From Stramenopiles sp. TOSAG23-3 (Eukaryota > Sar), in contig LT642654.1 in NCBI GenBank assembly GCA_900128585.1, forward strand, positions 1 through 12,949: a DNA stretch of 12,949 nt. The letters are read 5' to 3'. Numbering within the stretch: the first letter of the stretch is position 1; each line of letters opens with the position of its first letter. The position numbers and the translations under genes were made by a program. The notes beneath the pieces were generated by a model that was given only the letters and a program-made list of their open reading frames with translations, did not search any database and was not told the origin of the DNA. Shown here piece by piece: positions 6,546 to 12,949 of the stretch.

Positions 6546-8025
6546 CCTTTTGGTGTACCGGTACCTGCAGGAGTCGGGTTTCTCACATTCTGCTTTTACT
6601 TTTGGACATGAGTCGCTTGTTTTCAAGTCAACAGTTGCGAATGCAGACCTTCCTCCAGGTGCACTGATATCGATTCTTCAGAAGGGCTTACAATATATTG
6701 AGATAGAGGCTCATCTCAACGAGGATGGGTCTGAAAGAGCAATCCCTGAACCCTTTGCTCTTCTAGCTCCCCAAGCTGTCAGAGCACATAGAGCAACAGC
6801 TCTGCAAAATGAAAGTTACTTAAAGCGGGAAGAGGAACTTGCTCGGCTTTCCCATGATCGAATTGCTGGTAAAGTTGTCGTTCCAGAATGTGTCGCTACT
6901 TTAAAAGGACATTCTTCTGAGGTGTTCATTTGTTCATGGAACCCAAAGCTTGACTTGCTGGCTTCTGGTTCAAAGGACTCTACCGCTCGCCTGTGGCAAG
7001 TTCCTCCTGGTCAATCTGGCCGTCCTGCTGGTGAAGTAGCATCAAAAACTTCTTGTGTTTTAGAACATGTGGACGTGAATGATATCAATAAACAACATAA
7101 AGATGTTACTACCTTAGACTGGAGTGCAGACGGTGCTTTGTTGGCCACTGGCACTTTTGATGGACAAGCGCGGATTTGGACACGTGAAGGGTCCCTCTTG
7201 TCTACTCTCACGAAACACACAGGCCCCATTTTTTCTCTAAAATGGAACAAGTCTGGAAGATATCTTTTGAGCGGTAGTGTTGATAAAACTACGATAGTTT
7301 GGGATGCACAATCAGGTACGGTAAAGCAACAATTTAAGTTCCACAGAAAACCAACTCTTGATGTAGATTGGAGAGATGAATCTTGTTTCGCCACATGCTC
7401 CTCTGATCGTTTAATTCATGTATGCCAGTTAGGAGAGGATACCCCCATTGCAACTTTTGTTGGCCACGAAGATGAGGTCAATGGCATTAAATGGGACCCA
7501 TCTAAACGGGTACTTGCATCATGTTCCGATGATGGCACCGCCAAACTCTGGAAAATAGGACACAAACCAAATGATGGGACTGTAGCTGCTGAAGACAATT
7601 CATTAAGTTATTCAAAAAATGCATGGGTGCACAGTTTTGATGATCACTTAAAAGAAGTTTATACTATACGGTGGAGTCCTTGTGGGGAGGGCTCCGTAAA
7701 CCCCAACAAGCAATTGCTCTTGGCAAGTGCATCATTTGATTCTGACATAATGCTTTGGGATGTTGAAACTATGAAGCGCGTTCATTGGCTACAAAAGCAT
7801 TCAAACCCAGTTTATTCTGTTTCCTTTAGCCCTGATGGCAAATATTTAGCATCTGGTGCATTTGACAAATGTCTGCATATCTGGTCTGTTAAGGATGGTA
7901 CATTGATAAAGACATATCGAGGTCCTGGTGGAATTTTTGATGTATCCTGGAATGCATCGGGCAGCAAGGTAGCAGCCGGATTTTCTGACAACTCCGTTGT
8001 TGTCGTCGACTTGAAAATGATGTAG
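6520..8025 (+). CDS. TBL1: TBL1/TBL1XR1-like LisH and WD40-repeat corepressor protein
   Basis: 501 residues starting MAVNSSEVNLLVYRYLQESG. The LisH dimerisation motif covers about residues 5-37 and includes the family signature LQESGFSHSAFTFGHES, followed by a conserved segment ending LISILQKGLQYIE (49-61). A short charged linker leads to eight WD40 repeats at about 127-160, 192-222, 229-262, 270-303, 312-345, 373-414, 423-456 and 464-498, which should form one beta-propeller. In animals TBL1/TBLR1 is a subunit of the NCoR/SMRT-HDAC3 corepressor complex; the plant counterpart is HOS15 and the yeast relative is Sif2. It is probably nuclear and acts in histone deacetylation and exchange of corepressor complexes. 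The frame extends 27 codons upstream only to a TTG; family alignment places the start at 6520. Length is typical (about 514 in human), and no intron is present. Confidence 0.95.
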   Translation: MAVNSSEVNLLVYRYLQESGFSHSAFTFGHESLVFKSTVANADLPPGALISILQKGLQYIEIEAHLNEDGSERAIPEPFALLAPQAVRAHRATALQNESYLKREEELARLSHDRIAGKVVVPECVATLKGHSSEVFICSWNPKLDLLASGSKDSTARLWQVPPGQSGRPAGEVASKTSCVLEHVDVNDINKQHKDVTTLDWSADGALLATGTFDGQARIWTREGSLLSTLTKHTGPIFSLKWNKSGRYLLSGSVDKTTIVWDAQSGTVKQQFKFHRKPTLDVDWRDESCFATCSSDRLIHVCQLGEDTPIATFVGHEDEVNGIKWDPSKRVLASCSDDGTAKLWKIGHKPNDGTVAAEDNSLSYSKNAWVHSFDDHLKEVYTIRWSPCGEGSVNPNKQLLLASASFDSDIMLWDVETMKRVHWLQKHSNPVYSVSFSPDGKYLASGAFDKCLHIWSVKDGTLIKTYRGPGGIFDVSWNASGSKVAAGFSDNSVVVVDLKMM

Positions 8026-8182
8026 AAGCAGTATATGAGGGATTGGTATATAAGAACAAAATATTTGCTCTGTTACTTAGATACTATCTTAAAGTTATAT
8101 GACTACTGAAATTTGCCCAATTCATCCATCAACAGTGCAGTGTAATTTTTTTTCGTCCACTAAAGTTTTACTCCCTTCCTGT

Positions 8183-8205
8183 ACTGCGATTTGTGAAATC
8201 GTAGT
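8183..8205 (+). repeat. Hairpin in the probable TBL1-like 3' UTR
   Basis: ACTGCGATTT (8183-8192) pairs with AAATCGTAGT (8196-8205) over ten positions with one G-T pair and a 3-base loop, about 158 bases after the TBL1-like stop. As RNA on the plus strand it would form a stable stem; role unknown. Confidence 0.5.
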
Positions 8206-9303
8206 GTAGTGTCCCCTATCAACGTTATTCTAAACTGATAAAAAGTGCATTTCCTTAAGGAAAAAACACAAAGAAACACCGATGCTGTGTTTGTCTGTAA
8301 AGTGAGGATTGGTGAGATTTGGTTGAGGAGTTCAATTCTTCTGAGGGCCCTTTACGGCGGCAACAACTACGCAAAAAAATGACGCATAATAAAGAAGAAG
8401 AAAGAAGTGAGAGAGATGTATGATGGTTTGTCGGGGGACGAAATGAAAGGATTTATTTTACCATTACCTGGTATAGGTACTGTATATATTTGGCCAATAT
8501 AAGTGTTTCACTATTTTCCCATTTTTTGTTGCATCAGCAAAACGTAAAAAGCAAAGAACTACTGCAAATCGGCCAATTCGCTTATTTGAATCTGTTATCA
8601 TTAATTACCAATGCTGTGGTTATATTTTAAAATAAGGCATATTTTAAACAAAAAAGCCTTAATTAAAAAAATATTAGAGTCCAACAGTGTATTTTTGACT
8701 TTAAAACAAGAAAAAGAAATATCTCGTTGAAATGCTAGTGTTTTCCTTAACTATAAATTACGAGTGCTGTGTGATGTAATTTGATGGTATTGTGATATTA
8801 TTATTTCGTTAGGCCGGTTTCTTAAAGAGCTTGTGTAACAACTATTTTAAGAAAATTTGATAAAATTAAAGAAGAAAAAAAGCAAATAAGGATTATTGGA
8901 TTATATTACAATATGTTTGATGGGAACAATGGTAATACTGTTTAGCTGTTGAAAGTTATTTAGTTATCCAAGTTCATGAGTTCGTTTTAATCATAATGGT
9001 TCTATAGTTGATTTAATGTTGTTACCTTCTTCATAGTTATATGAGTACATAAAAGTAATCAAAATAATCATCGGTACTACAGTATTTAAATGTTGTATTC
9101 TAATTCAAAAACTTGATTTTTCCAATTTCGTTTTCATGAAGGTTAAGAAAGAGGTTTCGTAAATACTAATAAAGTAGCATTTAATTTTGAATTTATTAAT
9201 TTTAGTACATTATTTGACTGGAACCACACAATACGAGTTCTAATACTTAAATAAAAGTAGGGCCTAAAGTGAAAAGTTAAATGTTGTCGAGGAGCTGAGC
9301 TGC

Positions 9304-9333
9304 TCTATTATTATTAGATAAAATAATAATAGA
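9304..9333. repeat. 12-bp perfect A/T hairpin
   Basis: TCTATTATTATT (9304-9315) and AATAATAATAGA (9322-9333) are exact reverse complements around a 6-base loop. The arms are a low-complexity TTA/TAA series, so chance or slippage is a reasonable origin. Confidence 0.6.
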
Positions 9334-9509
9334 ATAATAAAGAAGTAGACAAAAAAAAAAAAAATGATTGAAGCATGAAGAAATTTGACTCAATAAAATT
9401 GCAGTGACAGCCACTACGAAAGGAAATAATACAACAATATGCTGAAGTATAGTAGTGTACTGGTGTTCCATGTTATCAGGTAAGTAACTGTGGAATTGTG
9501 CAAGCTCAA

Positions 9510-9564
9510 TTTGATCACAATTTGAAATAGCTTAATTTGATTTGATCACAATTTGAAATAGCTT
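9510..9564. repeat. Tandem 31-bp duplication just upstream of NAR1
   Basis: The 24-base string beginning TTTGATCACAATTTG occurs at 9510-9533 and again at 9541-9564 without a mismatch, offset by 31 bases. Each copy holds the palindrome TGATCA. The pair lies about 40-95 bases before the NAR1 ATG, where a duplicated promoter or leader element could affect expression. It may equally be a recent neutral tandem duplication. Confidence 0.8.
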
Positions 9565-9604
9565 GGGTATCTTTCTTTCGTTATTTATTCTGTAAGGCGC
9601 AAAT

Positions 9605-11128
9605 ATGAACTCCGTAGGCGGCAGTGTCTACATTTCGACCTTGGAGGACGACTACAGTAGTCTCGGTAGTTCATGCGTGAGACCTAATATGATAACTAGC
9701 AGTATTAGAGGCGATAGCGGCGGTGCACGCATCACTTTAAACCCTGGCTCCAACGGAGCAGCAACTATTGTGGAGAAAGAGGTTGCTCGGGTAACACCGA
9801 GTGACTGTTTGGCGTGTAGTGGTTGTGTTACTTCAACTGAAAACGTTCTCATTGCAGCTCATAACACTGACCTACTGAGTAAAGAATTGGAGCATAATCC
9901 TAAGAAAACTTTTGCTTTAAGCATATCTCCCCATGCTCGTGCATCATTGGCAAACCATTTCGGTTGCACTTTAACCGAGTGCCACCAGCGATTAGTAACT
10001 TATTTCCGTAGTATAGGTATTCGATATATATTCGATACCGTGAGCGCTACGGAAATTATCCAAGAAGAAATATCACGTGAATTCATATCGAACTTTCAAC
10101 CTAGAGGTACGGGGCAGGGGGGGGGGGAGGCAACAGGTACCATATTTACTAACCACAGCAATAAAATGCCTATGATGACGTCATCTTGCCCTGGCTGGAT
10201 TTGTTATGCTGAAAAAAAGCACCCTGACATTTTACCGCATATCACCACGTGCAAGTCCCCACAGCAAGTCTTGGGAAGGGTGTTGAAAACAAAATTGCTT
10301 GTGAAAGAAACAAGTTTATACCATGTAACATTAATGCCATGTTTTGACAAAAAGCTTGAATCTTCTCGGCAAACATTACGAGAGACGTACACAGGGGAGG
10401 GGAGGGTTATTCCTGATGTAGATTTAGTTATCACCCCAACTGAACTGTTGAAATTATTTCAAAAAGATGGAATTGACTTCAAAGGTTTGGCATTAGCCCC
10501 ATTCCCTGCAGTAGATAGTATCGAACGCCGATTCGTTAGTGTTGAAAATATAAACGGAAGAGATAAAATAGTCACTGCCGCAAATGATTCTTCACATTCC
10601 GGTAGTTCGGGGGGTTATTTAGACTATGTTTTGCGAGCTACTGCAACTCGCTTGTTTCATTTAGATACATTCAACAGCTTCAAGAAATTGAATTTCCAAG
10701 TACAGAGAAACAGGGATTTCAAAATTATACATTTATTGGCTGGTGACGAAGTTCTGGTAAAATTTGCTTTGATTTATGGATTTCGAAATATAGAAATTAT
10801 TTTAAAAAAGCTGAAAAGCGGGGATAGAATATTTGATTTTGCAGAAGTAATGGCATGCCCAAGTGGCTGTTTAAATGGAGGCGCACAAATTAAACCAAAG
10901 AAACGCCCGAAAGCAAAGCAAATGCTTGCAAGCATTAAACAGTTATGTGATAGTAGCATGAGCCGAAAAACTCATGATTTTGTAGGTTTGTGTGCAAAAA
11001 ATAGTTTCATATACGATGGAATTTTCAATGGGAATTTATTCTCTTCAGAATCCCAGAAGAATTTTCGCACACAGTACAAAGCAGTTTCATCATTGAAAAA
11101 GAATTCATTTGCCAACACGGCTTGGTGA
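9605..11128 (+). CDS. NAR1: NAR1/CIAO3 (IOP1), iron-only-hydrogenase-like cytosolic Fe-S assembly factor
   Basis: 507 residues. This family lacks hydrogenase activity; it passes Fe-S clusters from the early cytosolic scaffold to the CIA targeting complex (CIA1, CIA2, MMS19) for delivery to cytosolic and nuclear proteins. All eight cluster cysteines are present: Cys24 with Cys68, Cys71 and Cys74 (SDCLACSGC) for the N-terminal [4Fe-4S], and Cys195 (SCPGWICYAEK), Cys246 (MPCFDKKLE), Cys418 and Cys422 (MACPSGCLNGG) for the second. Other family blocks are SPHARASLA (108-116), SPQQVLG (218-224), GSSGGYLDYV (333-342) and YGFRNIE (391-397). The C-terminus aligns with CIAO3 through TQYKAV and ends in the conserved terminal Trp (TAW). 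A Gly-rich loop at about 167-178 is encoded across an 11-G run. The ATG at 9605 has A at -3 and is in a suitable place relative to Cys24. No intron is required. Confidence 0.95.
   Translation: MNSVGGSVYISTLEDDYSSLGSSCVRPNMITSSIRGDSGGARITLNPGSNGAATIVEKEVARVTPSDCLACSGCVTSTENVLIAAHNTDLLSKELEHNPKKTFALSISPHARASLANHFGCTLTECHQRLVTYFRSIGIRYIFDTVSATEIIQEEISREFISNFQPRGTGQGGGEATGTIFTNHSNKMPMMTSSCPGWICYAEKKHPDILPHITTCKSPQQVLGRVLKTKLLVKETSLYHVTLMPCFDKKLESSRQTLRETYTGEGRVIPDVDLVITPTELLKLFQKDGIDFKGLALAPFPAVDSIERRFVSVENINGRDKIVTAANDSSHSGSSGGYLDYVLRATATRLFHLDTFNSFKKLNFQVQRNRDFKIIHLLAGDEVLVKFALIYGFRNIEIILKKLKSGDRIFDFAEVMACPSGCLNGGAQIKPKKRPKAKQMLASIKQLCDSSMSRKTHDFVGLCAKNSFIYDGIFNGNLFSSESQKNFRTQYKAVSSLKKNSFANTAW
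10117..10127 (+). repeat. 11-base poly-G run inside the NAR1 coding region
   Basis: Eleven consecutive G encode three Gly codons and part of the next in the segment GTGQGGGEATGT, between conserved blocks and upstream of the Cys195 motif. The frame is intact in this copy. Such a tract is prone to replication slippage and sequencing error. Confidence 0.9.
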
Positions 11129-11592
11129 CCCCAGAAAAACGACACAATGACATGTTTGTGTTATTTTCGTTTGTCTGAATTTACCAGTAAGTACAAGAGG
11201 GGGGGTTGTACATAGTCAGTATGTTATTTTATGATCTGGAAAAATGAATAAAATTCTTCAGGGTGCACAAAAAAAACAATCACTTTCTGTCAATGGGGTT
11301 TTGTTGAAAAGTTTAAAAAAAGAAGAGGATGACAGAAAATTCGAATTATGTTTAAATCCTAATTTATGTTACTTTGAGTAAGAGTCTGAATCTCGTGGCC
11401 TAAACTAATTTACCTATTAAATAATATACTTATATGAACGGAAAATCTTTTTTTGGAAAATCCAATAAAAACGAGTATAAATAGGAATACTCCTTAGATT
11501 ACTGTACTCTGTACATATGTTTTTAAGTGTTTTCATTAATTTCCATTATTATTATATTGATGCTACACCATGTAACAAAAGAAAGGAGTGAA
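11129..11592 (+). other. NAR1 3' flank
   Basis: No gene seen. It probably contains the NAR1 3' UTR, with AATAAA hexamers at 11247-11252 (about 119 bases after the stop) and 11464-11469 as candidate poly(A) signals. A 7-G run near 11200 is the only other notable item. Confidence 0.45.
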
Positions 11593-11706
11593 GCCAGCGT
11601 GGGACTCGACCGTGTGAATCTTGGATGATCCTAACCCCACATCGCTAGCAGGAGGAAGGTTTCTCAATCTCCTCCTTGTTAACTGTAAATCGGCCCAGCG
11701 GGCCGA
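11593..11706. other. Series of three hairpins in a G+C-richer island, possible structured RNA
   Basis: First hairpin: 11593-11603 pairs with 11636-11649, including the perfect GTGGG/CCCAC (11599-11603 with 11636-11640) and an outer six-pair stem that is complete, with one G-T, only on the minus-strand RNA. Second: AGGAGGA (11650-11656) with TCCTCCT (11670-11676), perfect. Third: TCGGCCC (11690-11696) with GGGCCGA (11700-11706), perfect, 3-base loop. They follow one another with almost no spacing in otherwise A/T-rich DNA. I tested the block against tRNA, snRNA, SRP and RNase P hallmarks from memory and found no match. The strand is uncertain. Confidence 0.4.
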
Positions 11707-12139
11707 CGGCATCTTGAACAAATAGGGCAGTGCAGGTAGATCGATTGACTAGATTTTAAAATATTAGTTTCTGCCAATGGTATACCACACTGTGGCTTTC
11801 CACGGCAGCCATGGCAAAAGACTGCAAGCTTTCCATAACATGTGAACGAAAATACGCTCAAGAAGTGGGGATAAAACTTCGCACCACAGTGAGGCCTCTT
11901 TATTCGTGTAAACCATGCTTTTACGCATCTGCCGAGTCTAGCACATCTCCCTGCCTCCCTTCCCAGATACTTTCACAAGTATTGTAATATAACCCAAGAA
12001 ATATAGAAACATGGACGACAACGAAAGAGTTAATTCGTATTAGTTGTTCTAGTAGGATATTTTTTTATTAAAGAAGTCTAACAACAAAACGTTCTAGTAC
12101 CTTGTAGGATACAAAAAAATATTATATACAGTTCTTGAC
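11707..12139. other. Remainder of the G+C-richer island, then A/T-rich spacer
   Basis: From about 11707 to 11960 composition stays higher in G+C than the surrounding spacer. On the plus strand an ATG at 11811 opens a 58-residue frame to TAA 11985-11987 (starts MAKDCKLSITCERKY). On the minus strand a 95-codon cysteine-rich frame runs between stops at about 11972 and 11681 but contains no ATG. Neither is recognised, and I do not call either a gene. From 11990 onward it is plain A/T-rich sequence. Confidence 0.4.
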
Positions 12140-12170
12140 CGCACTTCCTAGACTACGCCTAGGAAGTGCG
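12140..12170. repeat. Perfect 12-bp hairpin abutting an inverted-repeat element
   Basis: CGCACTTCCTAG (12140-12151) and CTAGGAAGTGCG (12159-12170) are exact reverse complements around a 7-base loop. The right arm ends exactly where the TA of the next element begins (12171). The arms are G+C-richer than the surroundings, so chance is a poorer explanation than for the A/T hairpins. Confidence 0.8.
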
Positions 12171-12172
12171 TA

Positions 12173-12345
12173 TTCAGTTATAAGCCCAAAAAAATATTCA
12201 GTTATAAGCCCTTTTTTTCTTGAGATTTTTCTGCATGCTATTCCTATTGTAGAATATACGATTGCATTTGGCAAATGATTGCTTAATTGTGCTATTTCCT
12301 TCCTATGTACTATTTCCCTTGATTCGATTTGGGCTTATAAGTGAA
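12173..12345. mobile_element. TA-flanked short inverted-repeat element (MITE-like), 173 bp, with duplicated left end
   Basis: The left terminus TTCAGTTATAAGCCCAAA (12173-12190) and the right terminus (reverse complement of 12328-12345) agree at 17 of 18 positions. TA lies outside each end (12171-12172 and 12346-12347). The left end is present twice: the 17 bases at 12171-12187, including the TA, recur exactly at 12195-12211, with a 24-base offset. No ORF is present, so any transposition would need a transposase from elsewhere. The terminal sequence is unrelated to that of the element at 3049-3288. Confidence 0.65.
12195..12211. repeat. Second copy of the element's left terminus
   Basis: TATTCAGTTATAAGCCC is repeated here exactly as at 12171-12187, separated by an A7 run. 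It could be a 24-base tandem duplication or a trace of nested insertion of a related end. Confidence 0.85.
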
Positions 12346-12508
12346 TACATTAACATAGCAGGTGATGTGGCAAGATTAAAAAATTCTTTTTTATAATCCC
12401 TTAACTTTTGGGGGTTAGGGAGAGATGTGTGGCTGATGTAGGGTACAATTATGTTGACAGAGGCTGATCATTACACCTCTGCTCTTTTCTTCGTCTGTTT
12501 TTTATGTA

Positions 12509-12646
12509 GAAGTGTTTTTTATTTCACAATAATTGGTTTAGTTTAGTTTCACTCTACGTATTTATATAGGTAAATATTACAAGTACAAAAAAACATGGAA
12601 TTTTATCGCAAAATCTTTAAATACCGTACTTGTAAAAAAACACTTC
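12509..12646. mobile_element. TA-flanked short inverted-repeat element, 138 bp
   Basis: The termini GAAGTGTTTTTT (12509-12520) and its exact complement AAAAAACACTTC (12635-12646) are inverted, with TA just outside each (12507-12508 and 12647-12648). Inside, ACAAGTAC (near 12580) and GTACTTGT (near 12626-12633) form a further inverted pair. No coding frame is present. The short A/T-biased terminus makes this weaker than the other two elements. Confidence 0.5.
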
Positions 12647-12648
12647 TA

Positions 12649-12949
12649 TGCTATTTCTATGTATTAGTTAAAAATCATCCTAATGGTGTGTTGCTGTAAT
12701 AAAAATTCCTATTTTTTAGGTGCGATAACACTAAAAACTACAATCAGTAGAAATAATAAAAGTTTTATCAAGAAAACACAGCGTTTTTTTCATACGCGGG
12801 GGGAAATTTCCAGTATCCTTTTAATTGAAATAATACCATTTTAACAGTAATACAGCATTAATGGTATTACAATATATAAAATAGCCTTAATACAGTGCTT
12901 GGATAAATATGATCTTTTGTTGAAAAAAAAAAAAAAAAAAAAAAAAAAA
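12649..12949. other. A/T-rich tail of the window
   Basis: No gene seen. It contains a 10-bp inverted repeat, TAATACCATT (12831-12840) with AATGGTATTA (12860-12869), and ends in the poly-A run at 12923-12949. Confidence 0.45.
12923..12949 (+). repeat. 27-base poly-A run at the window end
   Basis: The last 27 bases are all A. The run may continue beyond the window, be the point where an assembly stopped, or mark the 3' end of a retroposed sequence. No AATAAA lies within the preceding 40 bases (the nearest A/T-rich string is ATAAATATGATC). Confidence 0.9.

Larger units (their letters stand above)
8026..9604. other. Long A/T-rich intergenic region between the TBL1-like and NAR1 genes
   Basis: No gene is supported here. 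The first 400 bases probably contain the TBL1-like 3' UTR (hairpin at 8183-8205; AATAAA at 8388-8393). Further on are A/T-rich stretches with a small TAAGGC/GCCTTA stem near 8633-8662, an A/T hairpin at 9304-9333, and a tandem duplication at 9510-9564 immediately before NAR1. Confidence 0.5.

Noticed and set aside
11593-11649. tRNA-like block on the minus strand: 7-bp acceptor-like stem (GCTAGCG/CGCTGGC) and a B-box-like GGTCGAGTCCC
   Set aside because: It is only 57 bases long, the T-stem arms do not pair, the T-loop lacks one T, and no anticodon arm forms. I kept it only as part of the hairpin island.
11681-11972. Cysteine-rich minus-strand frame (CxxC-like pairs)
   Set aside because: It contains no ATG and no recognised zinc-binding family; reported as part of the island finding but not called a gene.
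1-12949. CRISPR arrays, bacterial operons, rRNA, standard tRNA or snRNA genes
   Set aside because: No regularly spaced repeats and no recognisable RNA-gene hallmarks were found on either strand by eye; the gene content is eukaryotic.

Overview
The window comes from a nuclear chromosome of an intron-poor eukaryote, most likely a microbial eukaryote (protist or alga). The gene content is exclusively eukaryotic: a tubulin-tyrosine ligase, a TBL1/LisH-WD40 corepressor protein and the cytosolic Fe-S assembly factor NAR1. Each of the four complete genes reads as one uninterrupted ORF from start to stop, is A+T-leaning at third positions, and is separated from the next by about 0.6-1.7 kb of very A/T-rich DNA. 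There are no operons, ribosome-binding sites or bacterial features. I cannot name the lineage from sequence alone.

Layout, left to right. (1) 1-434, minus strand: the N-terminal 144 codons of an unrecognised, disordered, Ser/Pro-rich protein running off the left edge, visibly richer in G+C than the rest. (2) 1067-2470, minus: tubulin-tyrosine ligase. (3) 2471-4195: intergenic region between two divergent genes, containing a 240-bp foldback element with TA-flanked 43-bp terminal inverted repeats. (4) 4196-5188, plus: an aquaporin-family channel with NPV instead of NPA in its first pore motif and an enlarged loop B. (5) 5189-6519: intergenic DNA with a structured hairpin cluster and the uATG-rich, purine-rich leader of the next gene. 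(6) 6520-8025, plus: TBL1-like protein with LisH and eight WD40 repeats. (7) 8026-9604: A/T-rich intergenic DNA with small hairpins and a 31-bp tandem duplication just before the next gene. (8) 9605-11128, plus: NAR1/CIAO3, with all eight cluster-ligating cysteines. (9) 11129-12949: gene-poor tail with a G+C-richer island of stable hairpins (about 11.59-11.95 kb), then at least two further TA-flanked short inverted-repeat elements, ending in a 27-A run at the window edge.

The genes are functionally unrelated housekeeping or cell-biological genes (tubulin modification, membrane transport, transcriptional corepression, Fe-S protein maturation), so co-regulation is not implied. The most unusual material is the aquaporin pore chemistry and the set of short non-coding inverted-repeat elements and structured islands between the genes. 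Three of these elements share TA dinucleotides at both ends but have unrelated terminal sequences, which suggests several MITE families. No clear new multi-gene system is visible.
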